42,223 nt of DNA from Sulfuricurvum sp. (GCF_028712165.1 NZ_JAQTQR010000017.1:1-42223), one strand, 5' to 3'. Positions 32,480-40,265 are shown, counted from the first letter of the stretch. Made by a program: numbers and translations. The notes: a model not told the origin generated them from the sequence alone.

Positions 32480-33178
32480 TTATGATTGGCCAAACAATTT
32501 TCTAATAGGCTCAACTTCCTTAAATTCTTCTGGGATAAACTGTAGTAATTCACGTGTAGACTCATCGAATTGCTTGGCATACCTGCATATTGCAGCATAT
32601 AAAATCACTTTTGCTACAGACGTAAAATATTCACAATACAACTCGAATAGTGTGGCGTTATAGCCTAATTTAAGTCCACTGTTTTCCCAAGTTTCGTTAT
32701 TCCCATGAACGTATTCAGAAAGTTTTCTATAAACAGCAATGGCTTTTTTTCTATACTTAATACTATATTCTGAACATTCGCTAAAGAATGCCTTCGCAAA
32801 TCGTTGTGACAAGACACCGTTGTCTTCATCAACTAAGCTTGACCATTTAATATCAGAGCGGCCATCTAACCATTCATGTAACTCCAATTTATTTGCGGAG
32901 AAATACATAGATGCTAGTCCCATCTCAAAAGCCAGCCTCAATGACGAAAAAGCTTGCCTATACAACCCAAGAACTACATTTAGGTTTGCTGACTCCAGTT
33001 GCGCACTAACTGTTATAAGAATTTCTTTTTCTTGTTGATCAAGTAGGCACTCAGCGTATTCGTATACACATGATGATAGATGATGTAGTGTCCCGAGTTT
33101 TTCTTTCTCAGAAATCGTTTCAGTGAATATCGTCTGTGATTCGACATTTAATCTATTGAAGTAATCTTGTATATCCAT
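32480..33178 (-). CDS. HEPN-like protein, probable effector partner of the ATPase
   Basis: A 232-residue helical protein. Residues 60-95 (LYRQAFSSLRLAFEMGLASMYFSANKLELHEWLDG) and 147-160 (AVYRKLSEYVHGNNETW) show the pattern I recall for HEPN-type helical bundles; R151 and H158 form R-x6-H, within the R-x4-6-H spacing of HEPN RNases. The annotation rests on this motif and not on a profile. It would be the toxic or RNA-cleaving half of a two-gene module with the adjacent ATPase. The leader has AAAAGG, and the block before the GTT at 33203 is shared with the other cassette array. Confidence 0.55.
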   Translation of the reverse strand: MDIQDYFNRLNVESQTIFTETISEKEKLGTLHHLSSCVYEYAECLLDQQEKEILITVSAQLESANLNVVLGLYRQAFSSLRLAFEMGLASMYFSANKLELHEWLDGRSDIKWSSLVDEDNGVLSQRFAKAFFSECSEYSIKYRKKAIAVYRKLSEYVHGNNETWENSGLKLGYNATLFELYCEYFTSVAKVILYAAICRYAKQFDESTRELLQFIPEEFKEVEPIRKLFGQS

Positions 33179-33202
33179 GAGAATTAATTAATCCTTTTTT
33201 TT

Positions 33203-33369
33203 AACTATTTATTCATACCCAAAATATACCATTTTGCCAGAAATCCACAAGAAAATAGGACATTCTAAATGTCCTATTATTAGAAATATCCAAGCAGAAC
33301 CTTACAAATCAACATTTTTTTAAACATTTTACGTTGTTATTCTTAAAATTAGCTCCGCAAACCCTTTAA
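33203..33369 (-). repeat. Shared cassette-flank block, copy 2 (with MocR 3' remnant)
   Basis: Same orientation and order as 5507-5628: TATTTATTCATACC, ACCATTTTGCCAGAA, ATCAACAT, TTTAAACATTTTACG. It stops matching just at the GTT (minus strand) where the HEPN/ATPase cassette begins. The part 33329-33369 translates to VKGFAELILRITT plus stop, a third MocR C-terminal fragment. About 50 bases (33248-33300), including an 11-bp hairpin, are inserted relative to copy 1. Confidence 0.65.
33254..33278. other. 11-bp hairpin in the flank block, copy 2
   Basis: AATAGGACATT-CTA-AATGTCCTATT, a perfect 11-bp stem with a 3-base loop and no T-run directly after it. It lies in the part of copy 2 that is absent from copy 1. 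It could be a small mobile insertion, or a protein or RNA hairpin; nothing more can be said. Confidence 0.5.
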
Positions 33370-33511
33370 CGCGAGCCAAGGCGAAAAAAGAGAAGCATTT
33401 TCCTAATTGCGTTCGAAAACACAGAAGAAAAATGATGAACTAAAAGGACTGGGATACACCGATGTTCATCGTCGAAGCCGTTGCGATTTCTGAGGCAATA
33501 GCCCTAGCGAG
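33369..33511 (+). pseudogene. Decayed 3' end of an AhpD-like gene
   Basis: The stretch from about 33441 matches the 3' end of the gene at 22728: it reads GLGYTDV, then after a 2-base deletion IVEAVAI, then loses about 56 bases and rejoins at GGCAATAGCCCTAG, which is the old stop and its 3' flank. The upstream part (33369-33440) still resembles the same family (EKREAF, KTQKKND) but contains a stop codon. The end overlaps the last codons of the ogt gene. Confidence 0.6.
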
Positions 33512-33974
33512 AGCTTTGGTCGCTCTCCAGCTGCAATAAAAACTCTTTTCTCCATAGCCCCCCGCTGTATCCTCCGAGCCCTCCACCCGTTGCGATAACG
33601 CGATGGCAAGGGATGAGAATCGCGATGGGATTTTTTCCGTTGGCGTTTGCGACGGCTCGAACGGCTTTAGGATTGCCGAATTGTTGCGCTTCTTGAGCAT
33701 AGGAGATTGTTTGTCCGTAAGGGATTGAACGAAGAGTTTCCCAAACTTTTTGTTGAAATGCTGTCCCTTCCGCTGCTAAAGGGAGTGTAAAAGTTTGTCG
33801 TTTTCCATCAAAGTATTCGTGCAGTTCCTCTTCTAAACGGAGCAAAAGGGAATGGCGTGAATTGTGAACAATATAAGCATCATAGGTAAAGTGAAGAGAG
33901 GTGAGGACTTCTCCGTTTGTCATGGCGATCATTTCCCCAATCGGGGTTTTTATCAGACGGGTTTTATATATCAT
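33504..33974 (-). CDS. ogt: Methylated-DNA--protein-cysteine methyltransferase
   Basis: A 156-residue Ogt-type DNA repair protein that removes O6-methyl groups from guanine by transfer to itself. The acceptor site ILIPCHRVIATGGGLGGYSGG is intact, and the DNA-binding segment FQQKVWETLRSIPYGQTISYAQEA is normal. Its last residues (SDQSSR) overlap the AhpD-like remnant, so the C-terminus may have been altered locally. It is divergent from the TagA gene at 34091. Confidence 0.93.
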   Translation of the reverse strand: MIYKTRLIKTPIGEMIAMTNGEVLTSLHFTYDAYIVHNSRHSLLLRLEEELHEYFDGKRQTFTLPLAAEGTAFQQKVWETLRSIPYGQTISYAQEAQQFGNPKAVRAVANANGKNPIAILIPCHRVIATGGGLGGYSGGLWRKEFLLQLESDQSSR

Positions 33975-34090
33975 GGTAGGATTATAGTTTATTTTTAGTT
34001 TATTTAAATATTTTTAATGCAGATTGTCATAATAATACTCGGTTGAATGACTTATGCTATGATAGTTCCAATTAAAAAGTGGAGAACATA

Positions 34091-34660
34091 ATGTCTGTTT
34101 CACGCTGCGGATGGGTCAAACTGAGTGATCCGGTGTATGTCGCCTATCATGATGAAGAGTGGGGAAAGCCTCTGCATGATGATCGGGCCCTTTTTGAACT
34201 GTTTTCTTTGGAAACACAATCGGCGGGGCTCAGCTGGCTGACCATCCTCAAAAAACGCGAGGGGTATCGTGAAGCATTTGAGGGATTTGATCTGAACAAG
34301 GTGGCACACTATGGTGAGGCAGATATCGATCGCATACTCAACAGCGGCCTAGTGGTAAAAAGCCGTCCCAAAATCGAAGCGATTATCACGAATGCGCGAG
34401 GTTTTTTAGAGATCCAAAAAGAGTTCGGTTCTTTGGATGCCTATTTTTGGGGAAAAGTGGGGGGAAGAGCGATTATTAATGATGTTTCCGATTACAAAGA
34501 AGCGGCATGTACTTCAGATATTTCCGATACCATTACAAAAGAGCTCAAAAAACGGGGATTTAAATTTATCGGAACGACTACCGTATACGCTTTCATGCAA
34601 GCGTGCGGGATGGTAAATGATCATGAAAACAGCTGTATGTGCAAACAAATAAGGAAATAA
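34091..34660 (+). CDS. tag: DNA-3-methyladenine glycosylase I
   Basis: A 189-residue TagA-type glycosylase that excises 3-methyladenine from alkylated DNA. Marks: SRCGWVK at the start with a zinc Cys, YHDEEWGKPLHDD, the catalytic region LFELFSLETQSAGLSWLTILKKREGYREAFEGFD, and zinc-binding His and Cys near the end (NDHENSCMC). The ATG at 34091 is chosen because GGAGA lies just upstream; a GTG at 34079 would place the start before it. Divergent from ogt with a 116-base shared promoter region. Confidence 0.93.
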   Translation: MSVSRCGWVKLSDPVYVAYHDEEWGKPLHDDRALFELFSLETQSAGLSWLTILKKREGYREAFEGFDLNKVAHYGEADIDRILNSGLVVKSRPKIEAIITNARGFLEIQKEFGSLDAYFWGKVGGRAIINDVSDYKEAACTSDISDTITKELKKRGFKFIGTTTVYAFMQACGMVNDHENSCMCKQIRK

Positions 34661-34666
34661 TTTTAT

Positions 34667-35464
34667 ATGAATTCGATCGTATTATTCGACAATGTCCAAC
34701 TCACCTATACTGCAACGCCGGTTCTTAAAAATCTTTCGCTTCAAATCGAACAAGGAGAACATTGCGTGATCCTAGGAGCCAATGGTTCGGGGAAATCGAG
34801 TCTTATCAAACTGATTAATTGTGAACTCTATCCATCGTATATCGATGAGCCGTTTCGACGGGAGATTTTGGGAAATGGGCGATGGGTCGTCACGGAACTG
34901 CGTAAGCATTTAGGGGTTGTGACGAACGATCTGCATACCCGTTTTGCATTTGAGAGCGGTTATCTCAGCGGATTTGAAACAGTGCTGAGCGGTTTTAACG
35001 GAACGATCGGGTTGTTTGACCATTTAGAGGTGACGAGTGAGCAGATCGAAGCGGCAGAACGTGCCATGATTCGGTTAGGGATCGAGCACCTGAGCGATAA
35101 ACGTTTGAGTGAGATGTCGACGGGAGAACTTCGAAAATGTATCGTAGCCCGTGCGCTGGTTCATCCGGTCAAAGCAATATTGTTGGATGAACCGACCGTA
35201 GGATTGGATATTAAAGCACAGCTTGATTTTATAGAGATGATGCGCTCTTTGGCTAACAGCGGTACGACCGTCATTTTAGTGACGCATCATATCGAAGAGG
35301 TATTTGAAGAGATTACTAAAGCGGTCTTGCTCAAAGAGGGAATGATCTATGCGGCAGGAGAAAAAGAAGAGGTGTTAAACAGTGACAACCTATCAATGAT
35401 TTTCAATACACCGCTAAAACTGGAAAAGATGTATGGACGTTATTCGATACATCCTACGATGTAA
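34667..35464 (+). CDS. ABC-type ATPase without a permease
   Basis: A 265-residue ABC ATPase domain. Walker A GANGSGKSS (36-44), signature MSTGELRKCIVARAL, Walker B AILLDEPTVGLD and the H-loop VTHH are all present. No permease or binding protein is nearby. The RREILGNGRWVV region and the similar length fit molybdate/ModF-like or repair-linked ATPases, but this is only a resemblance. It is in an operon with tag (6-base gap) and a Cdd1-like gene, so a role in DNA or nucleotide handling is possible. Confidence 0.85.
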   Translation: MNSIVLFDNVQLTYTATPVLKNLSLQIEQGEHCVILGANGSGKSSLIKLINCELYPSYIDEPFRREILGNGRWVVTELRKHLGVVTNDLHTRFAFESGYLSGFETVLSGFNGTIGLFDHLEVTSEQIEAAERAMIRLGIEHLSDKRLSEMSTGELRKCIVARALVHPVKAILLDEPTVGLDIKAQLDFIEMMRSLANSGTTVILVTHHIEEVFEEITKAVLLKEGMIYAAGEKEEVLNSDNLSMIFNTPLKLEKMYGRYSIHPTM

Positions 35465-35475
35465 AGGTTAGACTC

Positions 35476-35778
35476 ATGAACCCTGCAAAAGTCATACGTG
35501 AAAAAGTCGAAAAACTGACCGATCTTCCCAATGTCGGCAAAACGGTTGCCGCTGATTTTGCCAAAATCGGAATCACTCGCCCCGATCAGCTGCGCGGAGA
35601 GGATCCTTATGATCTGTATGTCCGATTTTGCAAAGCGTTCGGAGAGCGGCAAGATCCGTGTATGCTGGATGTATTGATGGCGATCACCGATTTTATGGAC
35701 GGTGGCGAGCCGCGTGTATGGTGGGATTATACCGCCGAGCGCAAGCGGCTCTACGGAGATAAAATTACTGTTGCTTAA
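35476..35778 (+). CDS. Cdd1-like helix-hairpin-helix protein
   Basis: A 100-residue protein with the helix-hairpin-helix LTDLPNVGKTVAADFAKIGITRPDQL (15-40), and ends WWDYTAERK, the pattern I recall from the Cdd1 'pathogenicity locus' family and the C-terminal domain of TfoX. It may bind DNA. It follows the ABC gene by 12 bases and overlaps the end of the old yellow enzyme gene on the opposite strand by four bases. Confidence 0.85.
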   Translation: MNPAKVIREKVEKLTDLPNVGKTVAADFAKIGITRPDQLRGEDPYDLYVRFCKAFGERQDPCMLDVLMAITDFMDGGEPRVWWDYTAERKRLYGDKITVA

Positions 35779-36803
35779 AACCCTCGTCGAAAGGATGCAG
35801 GAATCTTGTCTGTCTCGTGAAACTCTTTTGCGGCAGCGAGTGCGAGGTTCGGATTGCGCAACAATGAGCGTCCATACGCTACAAAATCACAGACCCCGCC
35901 TATCAGTAACGCTTCACCCTCAGCAGGTGTCGTAATTAGTCCTACGGCGATGGTAGGAATCGATCCCTCCTGTCGGATTCGTTTGGCGTATTCGGCTTGA
36001 TACAGAGGCACAATCGGCGGTTGTGTCTGGGTTACCGCCTGATTCCCTCCGGCAGAGACATGAATCACATCGGCTCCCGCTGTTTTCAGCGCTTTGGAAA
36101 GGGCGATAGAATCTTCGATATTCCAGCCCTCTTTCATCCACTCCTCTGCCGAAATTCGTACAATTACGGGGAGATTGATAGCCTCTTTCACCGCTTGGGT
36201 TACTTCGACTAATAATCGGCATCGGTTTTCGAGCGTTCCGCCATAGCGATCGGTGCGCTGATTGCTCAGCGGTGATAGGAATTCACATAACAGGTAGCCG
36301 TGTGCCCCGTGAATCTCGACCATATCGTATCCCGCTTCTTTTGCACGCAATGCGGCACGGACAAAAGAGTCTTTTATCCCCTCTATTTCTTCGAGTGTGA
36401 GCATTAAGGGAATCCGATACGGTGCCTCGGTACTAAAGGCTATAGCACTAGGAGCGACAGGGAATTCGGAATCACACTCGCATTTTCGTCCGGCATGGGC
36501 CAGTTGCACCGCTATTTTGGCACCGTTGTCGTGACAGATCGCCGTTAGTGTTCGATGGCTGGCAATATGTTCATCAGACCATATGCCCAAATCATTTTCA
36601 CTGATCCGTCCCCGTGATTCGACCGCAGTTGCTTCGACAATGATCAAACCTACACCACCGAGTGCTTTGGAACCGTAATGGAGAACATGAAATGCGTTGG
36701 GATGACCATCCTTGTCGGCATGGTACATACACATAGGGGGCATTACAATACGGTTTTTCAGTGTTACATTTCCGATCGTACCCTCTTGAAGTAATAAACT
36801 CAT
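35775..36803 (-). CDS. Old yellow enzyme (YqjM-type NADH:flavin oxidoreductase)
   Basis: A 342-residue FMN-dependent enoate reductase. The start LLQEGTIGNVTLKNRIVMPPMCMYHADKDG has the YqjM-type Cys near 26, and the active-site stretch QLAHAGRKCE follows. It should reduce electrophilic alkenes, quinones or nitro compounds. It is followed upstream by a Fe-ADH gene (17 bases between), the pair forming an electrophile-handling unit. Confidence 0.93.
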   Translation of the reverse strand: MSLLLQEGTIGNVTLKNRIVMPPMCMYHADKDGHPNAFHVLHYGSKALGGVGLIIVEATAVESRGRISENDLGIWSDEHIASHRTLTAICHDNGAKIAVQLAHAGRKCECDSEFPVAPSAIAFSTEAPYRIPLMLTLEEIEGIKDSFVRAALRAKEAGYDMVEIHGAHGYLLCEFLSPLSNQRTDRYGGTLENRCRLLVEVTQAVKEAINLPVIVRISAEEWMKEGWNIEDSIALSKALKTAGADVIHVSAGGNQAVTQTQPPIVPLYQAEYAKRIRQEGSIPTIAVGLITTPAEGEALLIGGVCDFVAYGRSLLRNPNLALAAAKEFHETDKIPASFRRGF

Positions 36804-36819
36804 GGCGTTCTTCCTGAAT

Positions 36820-37965
36820 TTATGCGTTTTGGAGTATTGTAGCGATCGTCTGAGAAGTATATTCTTCCCCCATTCCCCACAATAGTGCTAATCCATGCGC
36901 ATTTTCGGCAATGTCACCGATGTGCTCACGCGAAATATTTGCTGCCGACAAGGAAACCGGTGCACCGATGGAGTTAAACCAGTTTTCCAATGCACTGATC
37001 CCTTCATCTGCAGTATTCAGACCGAAAACTTCTTTGGCAAAACGCTCAAACTGAGCGGGATTTTGACCTTTGTACCATTTCATCCATGCCGGAATGACAA
37101 TGGCTAAACCCGCACCGTGGGCGATATTAAAAAGTGCGGAGAGAGCGTGCTCGATCATGTGGTTCGGGAAACTTCCACCACCGGTTCCGGAGTTGGTCAA
37201 TCCGTTGAGCGCTTGGGTGGATGCCCATGCAAACTCGGCACGGGCGTCGTAATTGAGAGGATCTTTCAGGAGAATTTCGGTCGTTTCGATGACCGTTTTG
37301 ACGATCGACTCAACGAGACGGGATTGAAAATGGGGATGTTCGGTTGCCGTAAAATAGACTTCGATCGTATGGGCGATGATATCGGTTGCCGAATAGGCGA
37401 GATATTCGGGAGTGACGCTCATCATCAATTCGGGATTGATGATGGATATTTTCGGATTCACCAGTACGGAACTGATAGAGTATTTTTGTTTGGTTGCGTC
37501 ATTCATAACCACAGAGTTGCCGTTCATTTCACTGGCGGTTGCCGCGAGGGTCATGATGGCATAGACGGGAAGAGCAGCTGTGATAGAGGCTTTTTGGATG
37601 AAAAAATCCCATACATCACCCTCATACAAAGCTCCTGCCGCGATTGCTTTTGCCGAATCGACGACGGAACCGCCGCCGACTCCGAGAACGGCTTGGAGAT
37701 CATGCGATTTTACCATCTCGATGCCGTCATGGACACGGGAGAGGAGGGGATTACTTACGACACCGTCGAGTTCTTCAAAAGCAATTCCTGCTGTTTTGAG
37801 ACTGTCAACAACTCTGTCGTATAAGCCATTTTTTTTGATCGAACCGGTTCCGTAAACGAGGAGAAGCCGTTTGATACCCTGTTCGGCGATCATTTCTCCG
37901 ATCTTGTTTTCTTTGCTGCGTCCAAATTCGATACGGGTAGGATTGTAGTAGGTAAATGCGTTCAT
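36820..37965 (-). CDS. Iron-containing alcohol dehydrogenase (YqhD-type)
   Basis: A 381-residue group III alcohol dehydrogenase. Marks: GGGSVVDSAKAIAAGA (nucleotide-binding), TLAATASEMNG, and the metal histidines in HMIEHALSALFNIAHGAGLAIV. These enzymes reduce aldehydes with NADPH. It is in the same cluster as a nitroreductase (12 bases away) and an old yellow enzyme, which fits removal of aldehydes and electrophiles. Confidence 0.92.
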   Translation of the reverse strand: MNAFTYYNPTRIEFGRSKENKIGEMIAEQGIKRLLLVYGTGSIKKNGLYDRVVDSLKTAGIAFEELDGVVSNPLLSRVHDGIEMVKSHDLQAVLGVGGGSVVDSAKAIAAGALYEGDVWDFFIQKASITAALPVYAIMTLAATASEMNGNSVVMNDATKQKYSISSVLVNPKISIINPELMMSVTPEYLAYSATDIIAHTIEVYFTATEHPHFQSRLVESIVKTVIETTEILLKDPLNYDARAEFAWASTQALNGLTNSGTGGGSFPNHMIEHALSALFNIAHGAGLAIVIPAWMKWYKGQNPAQFERFAKEVFGLNTADEGISALENWFNSIGAPVSLSAANISREHIGDIAENAHGLALLWGMGEEYTSQTIATILQNA

Positions 37966-37976
37966 TGGATTCCTTT

Positions 37977-38582
37977 TTAAATATACGTTACGACATCACT
38001 TAATTCTGAACGGTGCAACGGCGGTTGTTCATTGACACGATATCCGAACGGAATCAGTAAAGGGACTCCATATACTTCCGTATCAATCCCCATGATCTTC
38101 TCTACCGCGTCTCGGTCAAATCCTTCCATAGGGCAGGAATCGATACCGATCGATGCGGCAGCAGTCATCATGTTCCCTGCAGCGATGTATACTTGACGTG
38201 ATGACCAGCACTCTAGAACTTCATCGCTGCGTGGGTCGACGAATCCTGCATACATTCCTAGAAGTCCATCCGGATAGTGGAATTTTTCAAATTCACTTTG
38301 AATATAGCCGTCGGTACTGCGGACATTTTTCTTGTAGCCGATCGCAATCAGTTCGGATGCAGTCGTCACTTGCGGTTGGTTCCATGCCACGGCTTGGATT
38401 GCTTCGCGCATCGCAGTGTCACGGATAACAAAAAACTGCCACTGCTCCATTCCGAATGAACTTGGGCTGAGACGTCCGGCTTCGAGAATAAAGGTTAAAT
38501 CTTCACTGCTCATAGGTTTAGTAGTATCAAACAGCTTACAAGCATGGCGGAAGTGCATCGCTTTTTCAAAATCGTTTCGCAT
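37977..38582 (-). CDS. Nitroreductase-family protein (second)
   Basis: About 201 residues: AMHFRHACKLFD and SPSSFGMEQWQFFVI are the flavin-binding segments, and GVPLLIPFGYRVNE the typical end. The start at 38582 is preferred because AAAGGACTCC precedes it; an upstream ATG would add a poor N-terminal extension crossing the promoter. It is divergent from an HxlR gene (38687) and followed by Fe-ADH and old yellow enzyme genes. Probably induced by electrophiles. Confidence 0.9.
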   Translation of the reverse strand: MRNDFEKAMHFRHACKLFDTTKPMSSEDLTFILEAGRLSPSSFGMEQWQFFVIRDTAMREAIQAVAWNQPQVTTASELIAIGYKKNVRSTDGYIQSEFEKFHYPDGLLGMYAGFVDPRSDEVLECWSSRQVYIAAGNMMTAAASIGIDSCPMEGFDRDAVEKIMGIDTEVYGVPLLIPFGYRVNEQPPLHRSELSDVVTYI

Positions 38583-38613
38583 TGTGGAGTCCTTTAGTGT
38601 TTTATCAGGAGAG

Positions 38614-38642
38614 ATTCTATAGTATACAGTATTTACTGTCAA
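38614..38642 (-). promoter_or_regulatory. Nitroreductase promoter with palindromic operator
   Basis: On the minus strand: TTGACA (38637-38642), 17-base spacer, TAGAAT (38614-38619). A perfect 14-bp palindrome ACAGTA-TT-TACTGT (38626-38639) lies in the -35 and spacer region. Confidence 0.7.
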
Positions 38643-38644
38643 GA

Positions 38645-38679
38645 ACATACTAAAAAGTAATGTACATACTAAAAGGTAA
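38645..38679. promoter_or_regulatory. Direct repeats upstream of the second HxlR gene
   Basis: ACATACTAAAAAGTAA (38645-38660) and ACATACTAAAAGGTAA (38664-38679), 15 of 16 identical, 19 bases apart, between the nitroreductase promoter and the HxlR start. The TACTAAAA core also appears upstream of the first HxlR gene. The likely binder is the HxlR protein. Confidence 0.6.
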
Positions 38680-38686
38680 CTATATA

Positions 38687-39040
38687 ATGATTCAATCTCC
38701 GTTTAATTGCCATTTTGAACTGACTCTCGAACTGATCGGCGGCAAATGGAAAGGTCTTATTTTGTGGCATTTAATGGAAAAAAAAGTGCTCCGAAACGGT
38801 GAGATGCTTCGCCTAATGCCGCGTATTACGCAAAAGATGCTGACTCAGCAGCTTCGTGAGATGGAAGAAAACGGACTTGTAAGTCGCATTATCTACGAGC
38901 AGGTGCCGCCCAAAGTCGAGTACAGACTCACATCACACGGAGAATCACTTCGACCGATTCTCAATCAGATGATCGATTGGGGTGTGGAGTATGCACAAGA
39001 TAAAAAGATTATGATTGCTTGTACTAAGCAAAAGGACTAA
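38687..39040 (+). CDS. HxlR-family winged-helix regulator (second)
   Basis: A 117-residue HxlR protein. The N-terminal Cys is present (PFNCHFELTLELIGGKWKG), the classical redox-sensing position, followed by LRNGEMLRLMPRITQKMLTQQLREMEENGLVSRIIYEQVPPKVEYRLTSHG. The ATG at 38687 has AAAAGGTAAC upstream; the ORF could begin at 38660 but that extends into the operator. It is divergent from the nitroreductase it probably controls and adjoins the DUF2798 gene, one base apart. Confidence 0.93.
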   Translation: MIQSPFNCHFELTLELIGGKWKGLILWHLMEKKVLRNGEMLRLMPRITQKMLTQQLREMEENGLVSRIIYEQVPPKVEYRLTSHGESLRPILNQMIDWGVEYAQDKKIMIACTKQKD

Positions 39041-39041
39041 A

Positions 39042-39266
39042 ATGGTTTCAGTTAAATATTTGCATCAGGTACAGGCGGCATTGTTGTCGGGTTTTATGAG
39101 TTTTATCATGTCGGGCGCGATTACGTTTATCAACCTCGGATGGGTACACGGATTTGTCGGAATATGGATTCATGCGTGGCTGGTGGCGTATGCCATCGCG
39201 TTTCCTACGATTCTTCTCGTATTTCCGTTTGCCCGAAAACTGGCGATGAAGATCGCATCAAAGTAG
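39042..39266 (+). CDS. DUF2798 membrane protein
   Basis: A 74-residue protein with two hydrophobic segments (about 10-30 and 43-62: VQAALLSGFMSFIMSGAITFI and WLVAYAIAFPTILLVFPF). DUF2798 fits length and pattern. AAAAGGACTAAA precedes the ATG, one base after the HxlR stop codon. Function unknown. Confidence 0.82.
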   Translation: MVSVKYLHQVQAALLSGFMSFIMSGAITFINLGWVHGFVGIWIHAWLVAYAIAFPTILLVFPFARKLAMKIASK

Positions 39267-39359
39267 TGTTTAAATATCGAACAAAAAATAGCAATTTTAG
39301 AATAGTTTTGTCTTGCTAAATCCCATATAATTATGGCGATATTTTGCATAGGAGAAACT

Positions 39360-40253
39360 ATGAGAAGCAAACGATTTGGATTAGGTGTCGCAATTGCGGC
39401 TATGATGATAGGGTCGCTCAATCTGGATGCCGGAATGATACGGGATATGATACAAAAGCGTGCCGAAACACGCACTACGACCTCCTCACAAACATCGAAT
39501 ACTATGATGGACGTCACCTACGGCAGCGATAAAAAACAGCGTATGGATGTCTATCTCCCCACCAATCCCCAAAAGGCTCCAGTAGTCGTTATGGTCCACG
39601 GCGGTGCATGGAAAATAGGGGATAAACGCTCCGATAACGTTGTAGATAACAAAAAAGCGCGTTGGAATCCCAAAGGGATTATTTTCGTGTCGGTCAATTA
39701 CCGACTATTGCCCGATGCTGATCCTCTCAAACAAGCTGACGATGTCGCTGCAGCATTGGCGTATGTCCAAAGCCATGTCGCGCAGTGGGGCGGCGATTCG
39801 CAAAAAATCGTACTTATGGGGCATTCTGCCGGTGCTCATCTTGTCGATTTAATCTCCTCTGATCCCGCACGTTACCCAAATCTAAAACCGTGGCTCGGAA
39901 CAGTGTCACTGGACAGTGCGGCAATGGATATCCCAAAAGTCATGAGTACAAAACATTACGATTTTTATGACGAAGCTTTTGGAACCGATCCTGCGTATTG
40001 GGCGGATGCGTCGCCGTATCAGCGTCTAAGTTCGAATGCCGTACCGATGCTGTTAGTATGTTCAACCGAACGGCCGGATAAACCGTGTGTCCAGACCGAA
40101 GCATTTGTTCAAAAAGCAAAATCCCTGAATCTGCGAGCCGAAATGACACCGCAGGCATTGAAACACAAAGAGATTAATGATGAATTGGGCTTGGAGAGTA
40201 ACTATACCAAAGCAGTTGAAGATTTTATGAGATCGTTAGGCATGGCAATCTAA
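39360..40253 (+). CDS. Exported alpha/beta-hydrolase (esterase/lipase type)
   Basis: About 297 residues. The start at 39360 has AGGAGAAACT upstream and gives a signal peptide (KRFGLGVAIAAMMIGSLNLDAG). The oxyanion motif HGGAWKIG and the nucleophile elbow GHSAGAH identify the alpha/beta-hydrolase of the HSL/esterase group, with KHKEIND supplying a His near the C-terminus. Cys-containing segment (LLVCSTERPDKPC) may form a disulphide. It should cleave small esters outside the cytoplasm. Next gene begins 12 bases later. Confidence 0.88.
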   Translation: MRSKRFGLGVAIAAMMIGSLNLDAGMIRDMIQKRAETRTTTSSQTSNTMMDVTYGSDKKQRMDVYLPTNPQKAPVVVMVHGGAWKIGDKRSDNVVDNKKARWNPKGIIFVSVNYRLLPDADPLKQADDVAAALAYVQSHVAQWGGDSQKIVLMGHSAGAHLVDLISSDPARYPNLKPWLGTVSLDSAAMDIPKVMSTKHYDFYDEAFGTDPAYWADASPYQRLSSNAVPMLLVCSTERPDKPCVQTEAFVQKAKSLNLRAEMTPQALKHKEINDELGLESNYTKAVEDFMRSLGMAI

Positions 40254-40265
40254 AAGGAGGGTGGA

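Noticed and set aside
37117-37824. Long plus-strand open frame opposite the Fe-ADH gene
   Set aside because: His/Cys/Phe/Gly-rich, low-complexity translation typical of a shadow of the well-supported alcohol dehydrogenase.
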